Of a stretch of 10,680 nt of DNA, positions 1 to 6,334 are shown in pieces (within the stretch, counting starts at the first letter, position 1; each line of letters starts with the position of its first letter). The notes under the pieces were generated by a model. The model did not search any database. It was given only the letters and a program-made list of their open reading frames with translations, and was not told the DNA's origin. The DNA lies in NCBI GenBank assembly GCA_049699975.1, contig JBNAWB010000127.1:1-10680 (forward strand), written 5' to 3'. The stretch comes from CAZAGD01 sp049699975. Its GTDB lineage: Bacteria > Desulfobacterota > SM23-61. A program made the translations under genes and the position numbers.

Positions 1-68
1 ATCCCTTCCTGCTTCAGTGCTGAACCATTAAGAGCTTGAACTTAGCAAAGCCATTCCTAAAAGGAGTT

Positions 69-575
69 ATGAAAAAGATGTTGGTCAAAGCCATAATTTT
101 GGCATGCTCCCTAATATTTTTTCCCACATTTTCAGCGCAAACTATTGAAGCATTCGAGAAGGTTATTATCGGAGAAGTAGAGAAGGTAACCATCTTACCT
201 TGGGGAATAAGCCTTCCGGCCCGAATTGATAGTGGAGCTTCTATATCTTCAATTGATGTGCGTGAGTTTTTCATCTCTCGGAAGAAAGTAAAGTTTAGAT
301 TACCTGATCGAGCAGGTGGCCAGCAGTTAGAGTTGCCCCTCTTAGGATGGCGGATGGTAAAATCTGCCGGTTCGGGAAAACAACGCCGGCCAGTAGTAGA
401 AATGGAGATCTGCTTGGGAGGAAAAAAAATCAAAACTCCAGTGACTTTAAGTAATCGCTCGCTGATGGAATATCCCATGGTAATAGGTAGACAAGCGTTA
501 ACAGGAAATTTCCTTATTGATGTTAGCCAATCAAACGTCCATCTCTCGCCTTGCGCTCAGGAAGAGAAGCCATGA
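69..575 (+). CDS. Secreted retropepsin-like aspartic protease (RimK-associated 'ATP-dependent zinc protease' family)
   Basis: A 168-residue protein of the family often labelled 'putative ATP-dependent zinc protease' (PF05618), whose fold and motif are those of a single-domain retropepsin. Seen: an N-terminal hydrophobic signal segment (residues 5-22, plausible cleavage after FSA at 21-23), the aspartic protease triad DSGA at 54-57 preceded by PARI, and the family's C-terminal block YPMVIGRQALTGNFLIDVS at 135-153. Retropepsins work as homodimers, so one DSG per chain is expected. The signal segment places it in the periplasm or on the inner membrane. The ATG at 69 was chosen because of AAGGAG at 61-66. 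That spacing is tight (2 nt), so the in-frame ATG at 78 is also possible; the TTG at 36 lacks a ribosome binding site. It overlaps the next gene by ATGA and is inferred to process the product or target of the ATP-grasp ligase encoded two genes downstream. Confidence 0.85.
   Translation: MKKMLVKAIILACSLIFFPTFSAQTIEAFEKVIIGEVEKVTILPWGISLPARIDSGASISSIDVREFFISRKKVKFRLPDRAGGQQLELPLLGWRMVKSAGSGKQRRPVVEMEICLGGKKIKTPVTLSNRSLMEYPMVIGRQALTGNFLIDVSQSNVHLSPCAQEEKP
559..575 (+). promoter_or_regulatory. RBS and ATGA start/stop overlap
   Basis: AGGAAG at 559-564 lies 7 nt before the ATG at 572, inside the end of the protease gene. The ATG shares four bases with that gene's TGA. This decides the start of the 7TM gene over the TTG at 551 and implies translational coupling. 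Confidence 0.65.
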
Positions 576-2101
576 AACGTTCGGTGATTATTTTAGCTGC
601 CATTTTACTCCTGATTCCCATCCTGGTTATATCCTATCGAGTTTTTGTTCTTCGTTACCCTTTCTTCCCGGTGGCTTTTGGGAAGGTTTGGCATTTATCT
701 ATGGAAACCAGGGTGGTGCCGAAAGGAAAAGAAATAGCTGTCGAGATGGGCTTGCCCGCCAATTATGCCGGAAGCAGAGTAATCGGCGAGAGGGTGTTTA
801 GCGGGTCTTTGAATTTCAACTTTTTCCACGACCCCCCGAACCGTTTTGGGTACTGGTCCGGAACAGTTAATATTGACGAAGCGCAAACGATCTCTTACGA
901 TGCCTCAGTGCTCATCCCTTCGCGAAAGCCCCGCGAAAAAGCGCCCACCTTGGAGCCTTATCCGCCCTGGATTGATGAAGAGCAGCGAGTTTTAGCCGCA
1001 AATTTAGCATCCCGGTGGCTTAACCTTCCTCCTCCAGAACGGCTTCGCGCCGTGGTAGCAGCTTTATCTGGAAATTGGGGAGATAGCTCTCCTTCTGCCT
1101 TAGACGCAAAGCGCTGGCAGGCCATACAACAGCACATCAGCCCTAAAATGGCCGCATTGATTTTATTCAGAGCGGCGGACCTTCCGGCTCGTCCTGTAGA
1201 GGGACTATTATTAGATGATACCATAAGGCGTGACTTTCATTCTTGGGTAGAGGTTTGGACTGGGAAAAAATGGGAAAGTGTTTCCCTGGAAACAGGAAAA
1301 GTTTACACGAGTACCAGCAGATTGCTTCCTTTAGCAATTGGTGGCTACCCTGCTTTAACCATTATAGGCGGTGAAATTACGGAATTGCGTTGGAACATTA
1401 CCCACCGAATTCAAGATTATTGGCGAATACATTTCGAGCACGTCCGCGGATCATCGCGCCTTCTTGATCGTTTGTCTCTATTTAACCTACCGGCCGAGTT
1501 CCAACAAGCATTCCGCATTCTTCTTTTAGTCCCCATCGCCGCCCTTATCATCAGTTTTCTTCGGAATGTAGTTGGATTTCCCACTTTTGGTATTTTTATG
1601 CCTGTCTTAATGGCCCTGGCTTTTCGGAATACGGGCTTAGGGTATGGATTGGGAATTTTTACCGGTATCATGCTCCTCGGATATGCCCTTCGTTGGGCCT
1701 TAGATAAGCTCCACCTTCTTCTCGTTCCTCGTTTATCTGTGATTCTTACTTTTGTTATTTTGGCTCTGGCCTTTGCCGCCCTATGGGGGAGTAAATTAGA
1801 TGTCAAAGGAGTCATGGCCGTGGGTCTTTTGCCGATCGTTATTTTGACTATGACTATTGAGCGTTTTTTCATCCTCATCGAGGAAGCTGGGTTACCTGAA
1901 GCAGTTAGGACTGTCGTGGGCAGCGCAGTAGTTGCGTCTCTTAGTTATTGGATCATTAACAAGGAAACAGTGCAGTTTGTCTTTTATTTTTATCCAGAGC
2001 TTCTCTTGGCCGTGGCCGGGGGGCAATTACTCTTGGGGAGATATACAGGTTTTCGGCTTTCCGAAATTTTCCGCTTTCGGGCTTTTAGGGAGGCTCCATG
2101 A
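572..2101 (+). CDS. UUP1-like membrane protein: inactive transglutaminase domain plus seven transmembrane helices
   Basis: A 509-residue protein matching the 'inactive transglutaminase fused to 7 transmembrane helices' architecture (PF14400 plus PF14402 by recall). Seen: an N-terminal signal-anchor helix (about 4-22), a large soluble region (about 23-312), then a run of hydrophobic helices at about 314-331, 335-351, 355-373, 388-405, 411-428, 445-462 and 468-488. In the transglutaminase-like part the histidine region HSWVEVW (from 223) is kept, but the usual nucleophilic cysteine position in SPKMAALILFRAADLPARPV (190-209) has no cysteine, so the domain is probably non-catalytic and binds peptide. 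Predicted topology puts this domain in the periplasm, the same side as the secreted protease encoded upstream. It overlaps both neighbours by ATGA, so the three products are likely made in stoichiometric amounts. Inferred role: membrane platform or transporter for the product of the ligase. Confidence 0.85.
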   Translation: MKRSVIILAAILLLIPILVISYRVFVLRYPFFPVAFGKVWHLSMETRVVPKGKEIAVEMGLPANYAGSRVIGERVFSGSLNFNFFHDPPNRFGYWSGTVNIDEAQTISYDASVLIPSRKPREKAPTLEPYPPWIDEEQRVLAANLASRWLNLPPPERLRAVVAALSGNWGDSSPSALDAKRWQAIQQHISPKMAALILFRAADLPARPVEGLLLDDTIRRDFHSWVEVWTGKKWESVSLETGKVYTSTSRLLPLAIGGYPALTIIGGEITELRWNITHRIQDYWRIHFEHVRGSSRLLDRLSLFNLPAEFQQAFRILLLVPIAALIISFLRNVVGFPTFGIFMPVLMALAFRNTGLGYGLGIFTGIMLLGYALRWALDKLHLLLVPRLSVILTFVILALAFAALWGSKLDVKGVMAVGLLPIVILTMTIERFFILIEEAGLPEAVRTVVGSAVVASLSYWIINKETVQFVFYFYPELLLAVAGGQLLLGRYTGFRLSEIFRFRAFREAP

Positions 2102-3039
2102 TCTGGAAAATGATTCGGAGACTGAGAGAAGCAGGCGTCTTGGGGATGAATGATCGCAATGCCAGTTTTATTTTAGACGCTAACCCCCGCGCTCGCTATC
2201 CTTTGGCTGATGACAAAGTGTTGACTAAAAGGTTGGCTCTGCAGCATCGAGTGCCGACACCGCCTCTTTACCATGTCATCGAACATCACGGGGATATTGA
2301 CGGATTCGAAGAGAAACTTAAAGAGCATAATGAATTTGCTCTAAAACCTGCTCGGGGAAGCGGGGGAAACGGAATCGTGCTCATTAAAGATCGAATCAAG
2401 GGGGGGTTCGTCAAACAGAGCGGCGAAGTTATCCCCCGCTCAGATTTCGTGTACCATATATCTGGAATTTTATCGGGAATTTATTCTTTAGGCGGTCACG
2501 AGGATAAGGCTATTTTTGAAGCGCTTATCTATCCTGACCCAGTATTTGCTGCAGTAACTTATGTAGGAGTGCCAGACATCCGCATCATCGTATACCGCGG
2601 AGTGCCGGTGATGGGTATGGTAAGATTACCTACTAAGGCTTCGGATGGCAAAGCCAATCTTCATCAAGGGGCTATCGGTGCCGGAATTGAAATCAAAAGT
2701 GGCCAGACTTTGACGGCAGTGCATCGATCTAAGGTAATAACTCATCACCCTGATACCGGGAATCCGGTGAGCGGCATCCAAGTTCCTCATTGGGGAAAAA
2801 TGTTGCATATGGCTGCCCAAGTTTATGAAATGACCGGTCTTGGTTATATGGGCATTGACCTGATCATTGATAAGGAACGAGGACCTCTGCTCTTAGAGTT
2901 GAATGCTCGTCCGGGTTTGGCCATTCAGTTAGCGAATCGTACTGGCCTGCGGGGGAGGTTAGAAAAGGTGCATAAAGCTCCTCAGGAAATTTTCAAGACC
3001 CCTGAAAACCGAGTTTCCTGGGCTTTAGATAATTTTTGA
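2098..3039 (+). CDS. RimK-like ATP-grasp ligase (alpha-L-glutamate ligase-like protein)
   Basis: A 313-residue soluble protein of the alpha-L-glutamate ligase-related ATP-grasp family (TIGR02291/PF14397 by recall). ATP-grasp enzymes join a carboxylate to an amine through an acylphosphate. Seen: N-terminal GMNDRNA (16-22); the ATP-binding lysine and glycine loop ALKPARGSGGNGIVLI (81-96); acidic FEALI (140-144); PDIRIIV (159-165); KANLHQGAIGAGIE (185-198); and the metal-binding C-terminal pair GYMGIDLII (249-257) and LLLELNARPGLAIQLAN (264-280) with D254, E267 and N269. No signal peptide, so it acts in the cytoplasm. The ATG at 2098 overlaps the previous stop (ATGA) with AGGGAGG at 2087-2093. 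It is the last gene of the operon, followed by a likely terminator. The substrate is unknown; glutamate or another amino acid added to a peptide, protein or small molecule is the family expectation, not something the sequence shows. Confidence 0.88.
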   Translation: MIWKMIRRLREAGVLGMNDRNASFILDANPRARYPLADDKVLTKRLALQHRVPTPPLYHVIEHHGDIDGFEEKLKEHNEFALKPARGSGGNGIVLIKDRIKGGFVKQSGEVIPRSDFVYHISGILSGIYSLGGHEDKAIFEALIYPDPVFAAVTYVGVPDIRIIVYRGVPVMGMVRLPTKASDGKANLHQGAIGAGIEIKSGQTLTAVHRSKVITHHPDTGNPVSGIQVPHWGKMLHMAAQVYEMTGLGYMGIDLIIDKERGPLLLELNARPGLAIQLANRTGLRGRLEKVHKAPQEIFKTPENRVSWALDNF

Positions 3040-3041
3040 GG

Positions 3042-3094
3042 GCCTAATTTTCTCCTGCTTTTGGTTTTGAGACGCTTTCAAAATTGGGCTTTTT
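3042..3094 (+). terminator. Probable Rho-independent terminator after the ATP-grasp gene
   Basis: Arms GCCTAATTTT (3042-3051) and AAAATTGGGC (3080-3089) pair over 10 bp with one T-G wobble, and TTTTT (3090-3094) follows directly. The 28-nt loop is longer than usual and the stem is AT-rich, so strength is uncertain, but its position 2 nt after the stop codon supports the call. Confidence 0.55.
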
Positions 3095-3100
3095 ATGGGA

Positions 3101-3119
3101 ATGTCAATCCAGTTGACGT
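3101..3119. promoter_or_regulatory. Near-palindrome, candidate operator upstream of the Spy-like gene
   Basis: ATGTCAATCCAGTTGACGT is an inverted repeat with arms GTCAA (3103-3107) and TTGAC (3113-3117) around a 5-bp spacer, plus an outer A/T pair. It sits 34-52 bp before the chosen start of a gene whose family is normally controlled by envelope-stress regulators. No matching -10 box is placed convincingly, so a protein-binding site is inferred only from symmetry and position. Confidence 0.3.
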
Positions 3120-3152
3120 GTTTCGGTAAAGGGGAAGATGGAGATAATGAAA

Positions 3153-3662
3153 ATGGATAAGAAAATTAGCCAGCTTTTAATTATATTATTTTTGATCGTA
3201 GCCTCTGCCAATTTAGCTGGGGGATGGGAACTTAACAGAGAAGTTTTTCCTGTTCAACGCGGCGGAAATTACGGCCGGGGTAGTTTATCAAATTTTCAAA
3301 ACCCTTGCTGGACAAAATCATACTTCCATGCGACGCCGGAGCAATTGCGATCTTTGGAGAATTTACAGCGGGCATTTTATAAGGAAATTACGCCTATCCG
3401 TAGCCAGTATTTCAATCTTTATTATGAATTGCGCGCCCGGTTGGATTATCCCCAGCCTGATGCTAAAATGATCTTAGAAAAGCAAAGGGAGATTGCCGAG
3501 CTGCAGAAGAAGATAGACGAAATATCTATCCAATATTTTTTAAAAGCCAGAAATCTATTTAGCCCAGAACAATTGGTTAATCTACCCTCTGGATGCAATT
3601 TAGGTTTTACCATTGGCCAGGGAATGGGGTGGGGGCGCAGGACTGCCCCAAGATATAGATAA
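3153..3662 (+). CDS. Spy/CpxP/ZraP-like periplasmic protein
   Basis: A 169-residue secreted helical protein resembling the LTxxQ (Spy/CpxP/ZraP) family of periplasmic chaperones and metal sensors. Seen: a signal peptide (hydrophobic 6-19), a glycine-rich linker (37-43), then a helical hairpin with two LTxxQ-like elements, ATPEQL (60-65) and LFSPEQL (135-141), bracketing long amphipathic helices including EKQREIAELQKKIDEISIQY (109-128). The C-terminus is Gly/Arg-rich. Cysteines at 52 and 148 lie outside the hairpin, one on each side, and could form a disulfide across it. Start: ATG at 3153 has GGAG (3140-3143) 9 nt upstream; ATGs at 3138 and 3147 are in frame but less well spaced. It begins a new unit after the terminator and is followed 39 nt later by another small secreted protein. 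Family knowledge suggests a role in protein-folding stress or metal resistance; the ligand is unknown. Confidence 0.7.
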   Translation: MDKKISQLLIILFLIVASANLAGGWELNREVFPVQRGGNYGRGSLSNFQNPCWTKSYFHATPEQLRSLENLQRAFYKEITPIRSQYFNLYYELRARLDYPQPDAKMILEKQREIAELQKKIDEISIQYFLKARNLFSPEQLVNLPSGCNLGFTIGQGMGWGRRTAPRYR

Positions 3663-3701
3663 TAAGGGGGCGCTTATAAAAAACAGAAAGGAGAGGTGAA
3701 A

Positions 3702-4163
3702 ATGAAAAGGAGGAAATGGATTTCGATTTTGGTAATCTCAATTATTTTGGGCTCTTTTGCTCTGGCCGATGCTCAACGTTGGGGCGGTCAAGGACGATGG
3801 CCAGCCTGGTCGGCTAACTACTATCACTGGAATTGGAACCCAGCCACAGTGGAGACGATTAAAGGAGAAGTCATGACTAAAGATTTGATTACTCCCCCAA
3901 AAGGTAAAAGTTGGTCTCCAGCAGTAGGGATGACTTTGAAAAAAGAAGATGCTTATGCCGTCTATGTGCACATGGGGCCGCAATGGTATATTGATAGGCA
4001 GGGTATAAGTATTAACGTGGGAGATCAAGTAGAAGTAACCGGTTCTAAGATTATGGTAGAGGGCAATCAGGTAATTCTGGCCTCCTCTATTAAGAAAGGA
4101 AACATGATTTGGCAATTGCGAGACGAGAAAGGCTATCCCTTTTGGTCTGCGCGCAGACGATAG
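3702..4163 (+). CDS. Small secreted beta-rich (OB-like) protein, possibly MamS/MamX-domain-like
   Basis: A 153-residue exported protein. Seen: a signal peptide with Arg/Lys n-region (2-5), hydrophobic core (7-21) and likely cleavage after ADA (22-24). Then comes an aromatic segment (W27, W33, W36, Y40, Y41, W43, W45), followed by a beta-rich domain: VETIKGEVMTKD (50-61), GMTLKKEDAYAVYVHMGPQW (76-95), INVGDQVEVTGSKIMVEGNQ (104-123), VILASSIKKG (124-133) and a final LRDEKGYPFW (139-148). The pattern 'KGEV... VGDQVEVTGS... ASSIKKG' is that of small periplasmic OB-fold proteins common in deltaproteobacteria-like genomes; I recall similarity to the MamS/MamX domain of magnetosome proteins, but with low certainty. 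No CXXCH heme motif is present, so if MamX-like it is the non-heme type. ATG at 3702 is preferred to GTG at 3696 because GGAG (3690-3693) lies 8 nt upstream. Binding partner unknown. Confidence 0.6.
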   Translation: MKRRKWISILVISIILGSFALADAQRWGGQGRWPAWSANYYHWNWNPATVETIKGEVMTKDLITPPKGKSWSPAVGMTLKKEDAYAVYVHMGPQWYIDRQGISINVGDQVEVTGSKIMVEGNQVILASSIKKGNMIWQLRDEKGYPFWSARRR

Positions 4164-4201
4164 AATTATTAAAGCGCCCCCTGTTGCAACTGAGGTCATT
4201 T

Positions 4202-5014
4202 ATGGTTGATCTATTAAGGAAGAAAAATTTAAAAGAAAATATTAAAGAATTGAGTCCAGCTTTGGCCATTTTGCTGATCACTCTATTTATTTCCACTTTT
4301 ATTACTGAATTTACTTTCACTTTCGGATTTACGGCAGTATGGAAAACCTTTTTTCGCTTTATCCGCCTTTCTTTAGTTCTAATTATCCCTTTATTTATTC
4401 TTCCCCAAATATGCTCCTGGGCTCAGGGAATTTTTAATCGCGGAAACACAAGATTAGCGCGCATCCAAGAGGACCGAGATACAGCCATTCACCCTATGAA
4501 AAACTGGATCATTCGTCCTTTCCAAGGCATCGGCTTGAGCATGCTCTTGGCTACGAAGCTTTTAACATTTTTGCAACTTTACGAAAAAACCCAGATTACT
4601 GTAGAAACTATTCTTCCTCCGGGCCAATTTAATCTCGGGCGTTTTTTACTGGCCACGGCCATAGCCATCATCGTCTCTATCTTACTTTCATTTTTATGGA
4701 CCTTAGATGATTTGGGTGTCCGTTATTACAATAAGAAGACTGGAGAAGTGAGGATGATTGGAAAATATGTGGGCATAATTTTGCCCATATTTTTTGGCTT
4801 TTACGGGATCTTGAGTATTTTTGATGAATATGAACGCTATTTGGCCTTTATCTATATTATGCAGATGGTTATAGTCTTGTATCCTCCCTTTGTCGTTTTT
4901 AATGTGCTTCATAATCGTTATTTGCAACATAGAGAAGAAGGTATATTAGAAAAGCTTAAAGCTGACCAAGGATTCATTCTTGCAGACCAGAAATGGCCAG
5001 CTCCATCGGCTTGA
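4202..5014 (+). CDS. Six-helix integral membrane protein of unknown function
   Basis: A 270-residue protein I do not recognise. Seen: a basic N-terminus (RKKNLKENIK, 6-15) and six hydrophobic segments at about 18-36, 52-72, 107-126, 145-166, 187-206 and 213-235. A hydrophilic, probably cytoplasmic, loop lies at about 76-102 and carries charged residues (RLARIQEDRDTAIHPMKNW, 84-102); a second charged loop lies at 168-186. The C-terminal tail (from 236) is charged and probably cytoplasmic. No cysteine pair, Fe-S or heme motif, or nucleotide-binding motif is visible. The start at 4202 is supported by GAGG at 4192-4195; a longer reading from TTG at 4109 would run into the previous gene. It lies 38 nt after the OB-like gene and 24 nt before the ferredoxin gene, so it is probably co-transcribed with them and may be a membrane partner, for example a quinol-interacting subunit of the ferredoxin protein. 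That role is inference from position only. Confidence 0.6.
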   Translation: MVDLLRKKNLKENIKELSPALAILLITLFISTFITEFTFTFGFTAVWKTFFRFIRLSLVLIIPLFILPQICSWAQGIFNRGNTRLARIQEDRDTAIHPMKNWIIRPFQGIGLSMLLATKLLTFLQLYEKTQITVETILPPGQFNLGRFLLATAIAIIVSILLSFLWTLDDLGVRYYNKKTGEVRMIGKYVGIILPIFFGFYGILSIFDEYERYLAFIYIMQMVIVLYPPFVVFNVLHNRYLQHREEGILEKLKADQGFILADQKWPAPSA

Positions 5015-5038
5015 GCATAAATATAAGGGAAAATAAAG

Positions 5039-6232
5039 ATGAAAAAGAGAAAAGAAAGATCGAAGGCAAACATGTTGAAGATCTTAAAATGGCCATCTTG
5101 GATATTCTGGTTATCATCCCTCATCTTCATCTTTGCCCTTTCTGGTGGGCGAGCAGAAACAGAAAGGAGGGTCGAGGAAATAAAAGGGAGCTTATCTCTG
5201 GAGGCCGTAAGTCGAGACTGGGGCGTCCCCGCATCTTATTTAATTGAGGGCCTTAAGTTGCCTAAGGATGGGCCTCTGAATTTATCGTTAAAAGAATTAA
5301 AAGATAAACATGGCTTTACCATTGAGGATGTACGTAAATTGGTTTTAGAATACCGGGGCCGTGGAAAATCAGGTCAAATTTCTTCAACATCACCTGAAAA
5401 CAAAAAAGGAGTTGGTCACGAAGCCGAAAAAAGAAGAGATCAGGTCGAACTCCCTTTGGTATTGTATGGTTTGCTTTGTTTGACCATGTTAATCCTGTTA
5501 CGCAAGAGGAAGATTACCAACTGGTTGGCCATATCGATATTATTGCCGCCCCTCTTTATTTTTGGAGTAATTTTTCAAGCTCATCCCGAGCCCATGCGGG
5601 CGATGGTCCAGGTTTTTCAGGCCATCGCCTTAGGCATGTATAGCTTGGAACCTACCCTCGTAGTGTTTTTAGTCTTTGCCCTCATGACTTTTATAGGAGT
5701 GAAGCTCGTTTGTGGCTGGGGATGCCCGGTAGGAACTCTTCAAGAAATTCTTTATCGCCTGCCAATTTTTAAAAATATTAAAAATAAAATGATTCCTTTT
5801 TGGATCAGTAGTAGCTTCCGCCTTTTATTCTTGGCCTTCTTTCTAATATTACTTTTTGGCTCCTTCCCTGGATGGCAGGATCAATCAATATACCGATATT
5901 TTAATCCTTTTAGGCTCTTTGATTGGAATTTTAGGGTTACTGCTCCCATTTTTATCGTTTTGATTTTTGGATTTTCGTTGATTCAATATCGACCATATTG
6001 TATGTTTGTTTGCCCCTTCGGTCTTTTTAGCTGGTTGATCCAGGATATAAGTATTTTTAAGATAAGAATAAATTGGAATACATGTCTGGAATGTGGGAAA
6101 TGCGGACGAGCCTGCCCTTCGGGGGCTGCCCAAGCAATTCTTGATGGGAAGACTTTCAAGCCCGATTGTTTTGCCTGTGCCCGGTGCCTTAAAGTATGTC
6201 CCAATAATTCGCTGGAATATAGAGCATTTTAA
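5039..6232 (+). CDS. NapH/RdxA-like membrane protein with two 4Fe-4S clusters
   Basis: A 397-residue polytopic membrane ferredoxin. Seen: an N-terminal anchor helix (about 17-36); a soluble stretch (40-135) with two helical repeats starting SLSLEAV (51) and NLSLKEL (81); membrane segments at about 138-154, 162-180, 203-222, 259-275 and 302-316; and the NapH/NosR/RdxA signatures CGWGCPVG (225-232) and YCMFVCPFG (320-328). The C-terminus holds two CX2CX2CX3CP clusters (C349, C352, C355, C359 and C377, C380, C383, C387), diagnostic of bacterial-type 4Fe-4S ferredoxins. Family members pass electrons between the quinone pool or cytoplasm and periplasmic reductases. Here there is no reductase next door, so the electron acceptor is not identifiable. 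The ATG at 5039 has AAGGGA (5025-5030) 8 nt upstream; ATG at 5072 is a shorter in-frame alternative. Not assigned to napH itself because no nap genes are present. Confidence 0.85.
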   Translation: MKKRKERSKANMLKILKWPSWIFWLSSLIFIFALSGGRAETERRVEEIKGSLSLEAVSRDWGVPASYLIEGLKLPKDGPLNLSLKELKDKHGFTIEDVRKLVLEYRGRGKSGQISSTSPENKKGVGHEAEKRRDQVELPLVLYGLLCLTMLILLRKRKITNWLAISILLPPLFIFGVIFQAHPEPMRAMVQVFQAIALGMYSLEPTLVVFLVFALMTFIGVKLVCGWGCPVGTLQEILYRLPIFKNIKNKMIPFWISSSFRLLFLAFFLILLFGSFPGWQDQSIYRYFNPFRLFDWNFRVTAPIFIVLIFGFSLIQYRPYCMFVCPFGLFSWLIQDISIFKIRINWNTCLECGKCGRACPSGAAQAILDGKTFKPDCFACARCLKVCPNNSLEYRAF

Positions 6233-6251
6233 AATGGAGGATAAAAAACTT

Positions 6252-6283
6252 AACCGCCGAGGTCGCGGTGCACGCAGAGAGGA
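6252..6283. repeat. GC-rich repeat-like element with small hairpin in the intergenic gap before the ATPase
   Basis: Within an otherwise AT-rich 99-bp gap sits a GC-rich patch beginning AACCGCCGAGGTCGCGGTG and continuing into CACGCAGAGAGG. ACCGC (6253-6257) pairs with GCGGT (6265-6269) around a 7-nt loop. The wording (AACCGC-GAGGTCGC-ACGCAGAGAG) resembles dispersed intergenic repeats seen in many environmental bacterial genomes. No T-run follows, so it is not a canonical terminator. Only one copy is in this window, so repeat status is inferred. Confidence 0.35.
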
Positions 6284-6318
6284 ATGAATTTAATAATTTG
6301 CAGATAAAATAAACATAT

Positions 6319-6334
6319 GGGAGGAGGAGAGATG
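6319..6334 (+). promoter_or_regulatory. Strong purine-rich RBS deciding the ATPase start
   Basis: GGGAGGAGGAG (6319-6329) is an extended anti-Shine-Dalgarno match ending 2 nt before ATG at 6332, with the first GGAGG (6320-6324) 7 nt away. It lies downstream of the in-frame ATG at 6317, so 6332 is the better start. Confidence 0.65.

Noticed and set aside
36..68. N-terminal extension of the retropepsin gene from TTG at 36
   Set aside because: No ribosome binding site precedes it, and it would bury the signal peptide; ATG 69 (or 78) follows AAGGAG.
99..116. Possible lipobox around Cys13 of the retropepsin-like protein
   Set aside because: The residues before the cysteine (I-L-A-C) have leucine at -2 and the hydrophobic stretch continues past the cysteine, so an ordinary signal peptide fits better.
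1417..1878. Long antisense reading frame opposite the 7TM gene
   Set aside because: Its translation is arginine/lysine/proline-rich without a recognisable domain, and the + strand there encodes a well-supported membrane domain; the same reasoning applies to the other antisense frames in the window.
3113..3148. Sigma-70 promoter from TTGACG (3113-3118) and GATAAT (3143-3148)
   Set aside because: The spacer would be 24 bp, too long for a standard promoter, and GATAAT overlaps the start region of the gene.
4109..4201. Longer form of the six-helix membrane protein from TTG at 4109
   Set aside because: It would overlap the end of the OB-like gene by 55 nt and add a non-hydrophobic leader; ATG 4202 with GAGG is better.
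5039..6232. Assignment as napH or nosR
   Set aside because: The signatures fit the wider family, but no nap or nos genes are present and the N-terminal domain differs, so a specific gene name is not justified.
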